Positions 7,519-10,810 of a stretch of DNA of 10,810 nt are shown in pieces. The DNA lies in assembly GCA_964385045.1 (NCBI GenBank), contig CAYLNM010000143.1, forward strand, positions 1 through 10,810, in the 5' to 3' direction. Positions within the stretch are counted from its first letter, which is position 1; the number at the start of each line of letters is the position of its first letter. Under the pieces are notes generated by a model. It was not told the DNA's origin. It was given only the letters and a program-made list of their open reading frames with translations, and ran no database searches. The translations under genes and the position numbers were made by a program. This DNA is from CAYLNM01 sp964385045 (GTDB lineage: Bacteria > Planctomycetota > Phycisphaerae > Phycisphaerales > SM1A02).

Positions 7519-7576
7519 CCCCGGAGCGGGGGCGAGTCGGAGTGAGCGCCGCTCCGGGCAGCCGGTGCCGGGAGCG
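7519..7576 (-). promoter_or_regulatory. pckA leader with alternative hairpins close to the ribosome binding site
   Basis: On the pckA transcript the order is CGCTCC (7571-7576), GGAGCG (7550-7555), CGCTCC (7523-7528), then the AGGAC ribosome binding site (7512-7516). The middle segment can pair with either flank. The upstream hairpin is 7550-7560 with 7566-7576: 10 pairs, one G-G mismatch in plus-strand terms, 5-nt loop. A small CCCC/GGGG hairpin (7519-7522 with 7528-7531) is also possible. The pairing potential is seen directly; a regulatory switch is inference and the transcription start is unknown. Confidence 0.35.
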
Positions 7577-7849
7577 GGGCGGACCGCGCGGCCGGTCCGG
7601 GGAGGCATCCGCGCGACGGGGAGCGGGCCGGACCGGACGGACGGGACGACCACGACCCGCGGCGTGATACCGCGGGCCGCCGGGCGAGCGACATCCGGAC
7701 GACGGGGCCCCACGAACGTGCGGGCCACTCCACCGTCGGGCGATCAGTCTAGCCCGGCACGGTCCCCGCGTCCCGCGTCCCGCGGCCGGAGGCGCGATCA
7801 CGGGCCCGTGGACGGGCGCCGACGATGCGCGGTCGGCGGGACGCGCGGA

Positions 7850-7878
7850 TTGACGCACCCCGGGGGTCCGCATAGCCT
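7850..7878 (+). promoter_or_regulatory. Sigma70-type promoter for tRNA-His
   Basis: TTGACG (7850-7855, five of six consensus -35 bases) is followed after 17 nt by TAGCCT (7873-7878, three of six -10 bases). The -10 lies about 75 bp before tRNA-His on the same strand. The arrangement resembles the tRNA-Phe promoter at 9141-9168. Confidence 0.6.
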
Positions 7879-7952
7879 CCGCGGTCTCTCCCCCGGGCGA
7901 TCCGGGGACCCGCGCCGACCCGCGTCCCGGGGACGCATCGCGGCGCCGCGAT

Positions 7953-8027
7953 GGCGACAGTAGCTCAGTCGGTTAGAGCGTCCGGTTGTGGTCCGGAAGG
8001 TCGGGGGTTCGAATCCCCTCTGTCGCC
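7953..8027 (+). tRNA. tRNA-His (GTG)
   Basis: A full cloverleaf can be drawn. The acceptor stem GCGACAG (7954-7960) pairs with CTGTCGC (8020-8026). The anticodon stem TCCGG / CCGGA encloses loop TTGTGGT, anticodon GTG. The T arm GGGGG-TTCGAAT-CCCCT closes with one G-U. The extra 5' G (7953) opposite discriminator C (8027) is the hallmark of histidine tRNA. CCA is not encoded. A start and stop codon spanning the gene give a spurious small open frame, which is not a protein. Confidence 0.97.
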
Positions 8028-8286
8028 CTTCTCCCCGCGCCCCGCCGCAGCCGGGATGGCCGGCTCGTCCATCGGAGCGCTCCGGGCCGGTCGCTCGCGA
8101 TCGGGCCCCTCGGACCCGGCTCGCCCGGCGTGCGGCTCCCTCGACGCACGTCTCCTTGGATGAGCCCGCCGGGGGCCGCGTCCCGCCCTTCCCCGACCGG
8201 GGCGGCCCTCCGCCCGGGCCGACGCCGATCCGGGAGCGCGGCTCGCTCGCTCCGCTGTCCTCCCTGCCCCCCGGGAGACCCCGCCC

Positions 8287-9144
8287 GTGGACGTCGCGCT
8301 GGTCCAGTACGACATCGCGTGGGAGGACAAGGACGCGAGCCACGCGATCGTCGAGTCGATGCTCGCGGACGCTCCGCCCCCGCCGGGCGGGCTCGTGGTG
8401 CTGCCGGAGATGAGCGACACCGGGTTCAGCTTCCGGCTCGATCGGACGGTGGACGATCGGACCCGGCCGTGGGCGTCGGACCTCGCGCGGCGGCTGGGCA
8501 CGTGGATCCTCGTCGGCGACACGATCCGCGGGCCCGACGGACGCGGCCGCAACCGGGCGACGCTCCTGACGCCCGAGGGCACGGTCGCCGGCGACTACCA
8601 CAAGGTGTTCCCGTTCAGCTACGGACGGGAGATCGAGCACTTCTCGGGCGGCGAGCGGCTCCTGCTCCGCCGGGTGGGACCGCTGCGGACGTGCCCGCTG
8701 GTGTGCTACGACCTGCGGTTCCCGGAGCTCTTCCGGCTCGCCGCGGCAGCGGGGGCCGAGCTCTTCCTCGTCGGGGCGAACTGGCCGGCGGCCCGCACCG
8801 CCCACTGGCGGGCCCTGCTCGTGGCGCGGGCGATCGAGAACCAGGCCTACGTGGTGGGCGTGAACCGGACGGGAGCCGACCCGCACCTCGCCTACGCGGG
8901 GAGCTCGATCGCGATCGCCCCGGACGGAACGGTGCTGGCCGAGGCCGGGGACGCGCCGGCCGTGCTGCACGTGCGGCTCGACCCCGCCGCGCTCGTCGAC
9001 TGGCGCCGGCGGTTCCCGGCCCTGGCCGACCTGCGACCGGACCTGCTCGGCCGACTGCCGGTCGATGCCGACGATCCGCCGGACGCCGTTGCCCCCGCGT
9101 CCGCGTCCGCGTCCGAGGACGGCGCGGCCCCCGGACGCGCTTGA
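8287..9144 (+). CDS. Nitrilase-superfamily hydrolase, omega-amidase (YafV)-like
   Basis: A 285 aa cytosolic carbon-nitrogen hydrolase. The Glu-Lys-Cys triad is visible: E41 (VVLPEMSDTGFSFR), K106 (DYHKVFPFSYGRE) and C140 (LVCYDLRFPELFR). The segment HWRALLVARAIENQAYVVGVNRTG (173-196) closely matches the YafV/omega-amidase branch, which hydrolyses alpha-ketoglutaramate and alpha-ketosuccinamate. Deamination of damaged glutathione (Nit1-like) is a less likely alternative. The start is GTG, supported by GGGAGA ending 8 nt upstream. The core domain fills about residues 1-258. The last 27 residues are an Asp/Ala/Ser-rich tail typical of this genome. It lies between two tRNA genes on the same strand. 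Its stop codon overlaps the -35 box of the tRNA-Phe promoter. Substrate is inferred from motifs only. Confidence 0.9.
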   Translation: MDVALVQYDIAWEDKDASHAIVESMLADAPPPPGGLVVLPEMSDTGFSFRLDRTVDDRTRPWASDLARRLGTWILVGDTIRGPDGRGRNRATLLTPEGTVAGDYHKVFPFSYGREIEHFSGGERLLLRRVGPLRTCPLVCYDLRFPELFRLAAAAGAELFLVGANWPAARTAHWRALLVARAIENQAYVVGVNRTGADPHLAYAGSSIAIAPDGTVLAEAGDAPAVLHVRLDPAALVDWRRRFPALADLRPDLLGRLPVDADDPPDAVAPASASASEDGAAPGRA

Positions 9145-9168
9145 CACCGGCCCGGGACGTTCTACGCT
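9141..9168 (+). promoter_or_regulatory. Sigma70-type promoter for tRNA-Phe, overlapping the hydrolase stop codon
   Basis: TTGACA (9141-9146, perfect -35) is followed after 16 nt by TACGCT (9163-9168). The hydrolase TGA stop is 9142-9144, inside the -35 box. The tRNA begins at 9206, about 38 nt after the -10. Confidence 0.65.
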
Positions 9169-9205
9169 CTTGCTCCTCATGACGGAGCCGGACTCCCGGC
9201 CCCAC

Positions 9206-9278
9206 GGCGAGGTAGCTCAGTTGGTAGAGCACGGCATTGAAAATGCCGGTGTCGGCGGTTCGAGTCCGCCTCTCGCCA
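9206..9278 (+). tRNA. tRNA-Phe (GAA)
   Basis: The acceptor GGCGAGG (9206-9212) pairs with TCTCGCC (9271-9277), with one G-U. The anticodon stem CGGCA / TGCCG encloses loop TTGAAAA, anticodon GAA at 9239-9241. The T arm is GGCGG-TTCGAGT-CCGCC, the discriminator is A9278, and CCA is not encoded. The cloverleaf is complete. Confidence 0.97.
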
Positions 9279-9347
9279 TGTCGACGGACCCCGGGCGCGG
9301 GCGGCGAGCCTCGCGCGAGACACCGGCCCGAACCTGATCACGCGTCG

Positions 9348-9371
9348 CGAGCCTCCCCCGCGGGAGGCTCG
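9348..9371. terminator. Perfect hairpin between convergent genes, likely bidirectional terminator
   Basis: CGAGCCTCCC (9348-9357) pairs perfectly with GGGAGGCTCG (9362-9371) around a CCGC tetraloop. It sits 70 bp after tRNA-Phe (plus) and 85 bp after the stop of the convergent minus-strand gene. The T-run is weak on both sides, as often in very GC-rich genomes. Confidence 0.65.
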
Positions 9372-9455
9372 TGCCGTTCCGGGACCTGCCTGCTCCCCGG
9401 CGGCCCCGGCCGGTCCGGTCGCCGCGCCGCGGTCTCGCCCGCTCCCCCCGCTTCG

Positions 9456-9950
9456 TCAGCCCGCCATCGCCAGCAGCCGATCGAGCTGGTCGTCGAGCAC
9501 CGACGCGGGACTCATCCCCGGCCAGGGGTAGTGCCGGCACAGCCCGCGGCCGAGCCCGTCGGGCGAGGCCATCACGAGGTACACCGGCACCCCGAGGACG
9601 TTCATCGCGAATCGAAGCGTGCGCCGCAGGTGCCGCTCGGTGGTGGCGAGCATGAGCTCGCTCCCGTCGAACCGCACCGGCAGGGCGCGGAACTGCCACG
9701 CCTGTCGCCGGGTGACGAGGTCGAGGGCGGCGGTGTCGTACCGCTCGGTGTCGGGATCGACGGTCCGCGTCAGTCGCGCGTACTGGTGGGCCCAGGCGTC
9801 CTCGACCGCCGTGGGGTCCACTGCGTACATCGACTCCGCGAGAACGCCGAAGGGGTCGCCCGTGCGCCGCTGCTGGTCGAGGATGGCCTCCACCTGCCCG
9901 CGGTCCAGGATGCCCCGGTCGATCAGCAGCTCGCCCAGCCTCAGCTCCAT
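9456..9950 (-). CDS. Small GspE-N / MshEN-type domain protein without ATPase
   Basis: A 164 aa soluble protein. The N-terminus looks like the GspE N-terminal (MshEN) domain found on type II secretion and type IV pilus ATPases, which in some members binds cyclic di-GMP. It has the tandem 24-residue layout: RLGELLIDRGIL...VEAILDQQ at 4-27, a 5-residue spacer, then a diverged copy beginning PFGVLAES at 33-56. The second copy lacks the leading Arg-Leu pair. The middle (57-129) resembles the rest of the family fold. No Walker motif is present, so this is a stand-alone domain. ATG is preceded by a strong GGAGGAGGG ribosome binding site at 9-10 nt, which decides the start over the longer upstream frame. 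No secretion or pilus gene is nearby. Function is unknown; a signalling or adaptor role is a guess. Confidence 0.8.
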   Translation of the reverse strand: MELRLGELLIDRGILDRGQVEAILDQQRRTGDPFGVLAESMYAVDPTAVEDAWAHQYARLTRTVDPDTERYDTAALDLVTRRQAWQFRALPVRFDGSELMLATTERHLRRTLRFAMNVLGVPVYLVMASPDGLGRGLCRHYPWPGMSPASVLDDQLDRLLAMAG

Positions 9951-10070
9951 GGCCGTCCCTCCTCCGTGGGAGGACTGATCGGCCGACGGGCGGGGTCGCG
10001 TGCGGCCGCGGCACGGGGCGACACCGCGCAGGACCTGCCTGTGCGGGCTGGGGCGAGCGACCGCACGACC

Positions 10071-10165
10071 CGGCCCCGGGGGCACGCGGCATCGGCGGCA
10101 TCGGCGGCATCGGCGGCACGCGGCGGATGCGGCGGCGGCGGCACGCGGCCCCGGGGGCACGCGGC
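10071..10165. repeat. 20-bp direct repeat flanking 9-bp tandem repeats
   Basis: A 20-bp sequence (CGGCCCCGGGGGCACGCGGC) occurs at 10071-10090 and again, identical, at 10146-10165. Between them are three tandem copies of CATCGGCGG (10090-10116) and a GGC-rich run. Not in a recognised gene. Confidence 0.85.
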
Positions 10166-10232
10166 GGTCAGCTCGCCCGGCGGGGCCGCGCCAGCCACCC
10201 CCGTACGGTCGAGGGGCACGTCGGGCGGCTCG

Positions 10233-10259
10233 CGCCAGCGGCGGCCGGGGCCGCTGGCG
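10233..10259. repeat. Perfect 10-bp inverted repeat (hairpin)
   Basis: CGCCAGCGGC (10233-10242) and GCCGCTGGCG (10250-10259) pair perfectly around a 7-nt loop. No T-run follows on either strand. Terminator, RNA helix or protein site cannot be told apart. Confidence 0.75.
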
Positions 10260-10340
10260 GGCCGTGCTGCCGCGGGAGGTGCCTCCGTACCGAAGGCACG
10301 CGCGTGCCGACCCGGGCGGGGCGTGCGGCGACCGACGTTA

Positions 10341-10388
10341 CCGGTCGTCCACCCCGGCCCCGATCGCCGGCCTGGGCCGGACGACCGG
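10341..10388. repeat. Perfect 10-bp inverted repeat enclosing a smaller hairpin
   Basis: CCGGTCGTCC (10341-10350) pairs with GGACGACCGG (10379-10388). Inside, CCGGC (10354-10358) pairs with GCCGG (10366-10370). The nested layout suggests a folded RNA or an attenuator-like leader, but nothing identifies a transcript. Confidence 0.65.
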
Positions 10389-10698
10389 CGCGATCCTCCC
10401 GCGCGAGGGTGCCATGATCGGTCCGAGGTTCCTCTCGGCGCGACGGGTCGGTAGCATCGTCGTCGGTGGGACGGTGATCCGCCCGGGGGGCGGACGGACC
10501 GGCGAGGTCCGCCGTGGAGAGCGATCGCCGCGGAGGGGAGTCCGAACCGCCACGACCCGGGATCGGGTCCGAACACGGAACCCGCCCTCCGCGCGACGCG
10601 GATGGTGCTCCGGAGGTTCGCGGCCCGCCGCGTTCCTCGACGGGAGGTGACGTCCGCCTCCCCCCTCCGACGCCGATCCCGCCCGCATCTGATCCGCT

Positions 10699-10807
10699 CA
10701 ATGGGGAACGAGACCGACGGTCCGACCGTCACGGCATGTCCACTCTTCATGCATGCTCGACCCCATTGCTTCCTGAGCCCTCCTCGATGGTCGGGGAGGG
10801 CTCTTTT
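10699..10807 (+). ncRNA. Candidate structured small RNA or leader RNA with intrinsic terminator
   Basis: CAATGGGG (10699-10706) pairs perfectly with CCCCATTG (10761-10768). This stem continues across a small internal loop as CGAG/CTCG (10709-10712 with 10756-10759). Inside are two hairpins: GACGGT/ACCGTC with a 3-nt loop (10716-10730) and GCATG/CATGC with a 9-nt loop (10734-10752). Together they form a three-way junction. Six bases after the outer stem an intrinsic terminator begins (10775-10807). The base composition is visibly less GC-rich than the flanks. I do not recognise it as a known RNA family. It may be a free sRNA or a terminating riboswitch-like leader of a gene just beyond the window. 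No clear promoter boxes were found. Confidence 0.5.
10775..10807 (+). terminator. Intrinsic (Rho-independent) terminator
   Basis: GAGCCCTCC (10775-10783) pairs perfectly with GGAGGGCTC (10795-10803) around an 11-nt loop and is followed by TTTT (10804-10807). It is the only hairpin in the window with a proper T-run, and it reads on the plus strand, where no protein gene precedes it. Confidence 0.85.
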
Positions 10808-10810
10808 CGT

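Larger units (their letters stand above)
9951..10698. other. Repeat- and hairpin-rich non-coding region
   Basis: About 750 bp without a credible protein gene: open frames are Arg/Pro/Gly-rich and unlike any family. It carries the ribosome binding site and unrecognised promoter of the minus-strand GspE-N gene at its left edge. Further right are direct repeats (10071-10165) and perfect 10-bp inverted repeats at 10233-10259 and 10341-10388. A 9-bp stem joins 10529-10537 to 10585-10593. It could be a long leader for a gene beyond the window or one or more RNA genes. Confidence 0.55.

Noticed and set aside
7951..8163. Small plus-strand open frame starting in tRNA-His
   Set aside because: It translates the tRNA itself and the following spacer; no ribosome binding site or similarity.
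10520..10645. Possible divergent 5S rRNA, from GTCCGAACACGGAA followed by GGATGGTGCT at 5S-like spacing
   Set aside because: The short words resemble the 5S loop C and E regions. No helix I can be formed between the expected ends, and the surrounding pairing differs.
10000..10650. Plus-strand open frame of 216 codons in the repeat-rich region
   Set aside because: The translation is Arg/Gly/Pro-rich and follows the DNA repeats, with no domain and no ribosome binding site. Read as non-coding.
10753..10776. Short leader peptide ATG CTC GAC CCC ATT GCT TCC TGA before the terminator
   Set aside because: It lies inside the 3' arm of the predicted outer stem, lacks a Shine-Dalgarno and has no regulatory codon run.
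10530..10807. Possible RNase P or tmRNA, because of GGAGGGGAGTCCGAAC
   Set aside because: Only one short word resembles the RNase P conserved region I. The distal conserved regions, and the tRNA-like end of tmRNA, are missing within the required distance.

Overview
The window is very GC-rich (most third codon positions are G or C) and has short operons mainly on the minus strand, with Ala/Gly/Pro/Arg-rich low-complexity insertions in otherwise standard proteins. I infer a member of the Planctomycetota, probably Phycisphaerae-like. The reasons are the ATP-type PEP carboxykinase, the orphan regulator with an excisionase-like helix-turn-helix ahead of a receiver domain, and the stand-alone GspE-N-type protein. 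This placement rests on protein style, not on a marker gene.

Layout. 153-3330 (minus): a voltage-sensor-like membrane protein followed 10 bp later by glutamine-dependent NAD+ synthetase (nadE). 3759-4355 (minus): an orphan HTH-receiver regulator, alone between two non-coding stretches of about 430-450 bp. 4805-7505 (minus): PEP carboxykinase (pckA) and a low-specificity threonine aldolase (ltaE), overlapping by 8 nt. 7850-9278 (plus): tRNA-His, an omega-amidase/YafV-type nitrilase-family hydrolase and tRNA-Phe. Each tRNA has a recognisable sigma70-type promoter, and that of tRNA-Phe overlaps the hydrolase stop codon. 9348-9371: a perfect hairpin between convergent genes. 9456-9950 (minus): a small GspE-N/MshEN-type protein. 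9951-10698: no credible gene, but perfect inverted and direct repeats. 10699-10807: a predicted three-way-junction RNA fold ending in an intrinsic terminator.

The recognisable genes are core metabolism: NAD+ synthesis, gluconeogenic oxaloacetate to PEP conversion, threonine to glycine cleavage and repair or deamidation of omega-amides. There are also two tRNAs, and no mobile element, CRISPR array or phage gene was seen. The best candidates for undescribed biology are the structured RNA at the right edge, the pore-less voltage-sensor protein with a C-terminal coiled coil, and the orphan HTH-receiver protein with an altered acidic pair. All structure predictions were made by eye, without folding software or homology searches.
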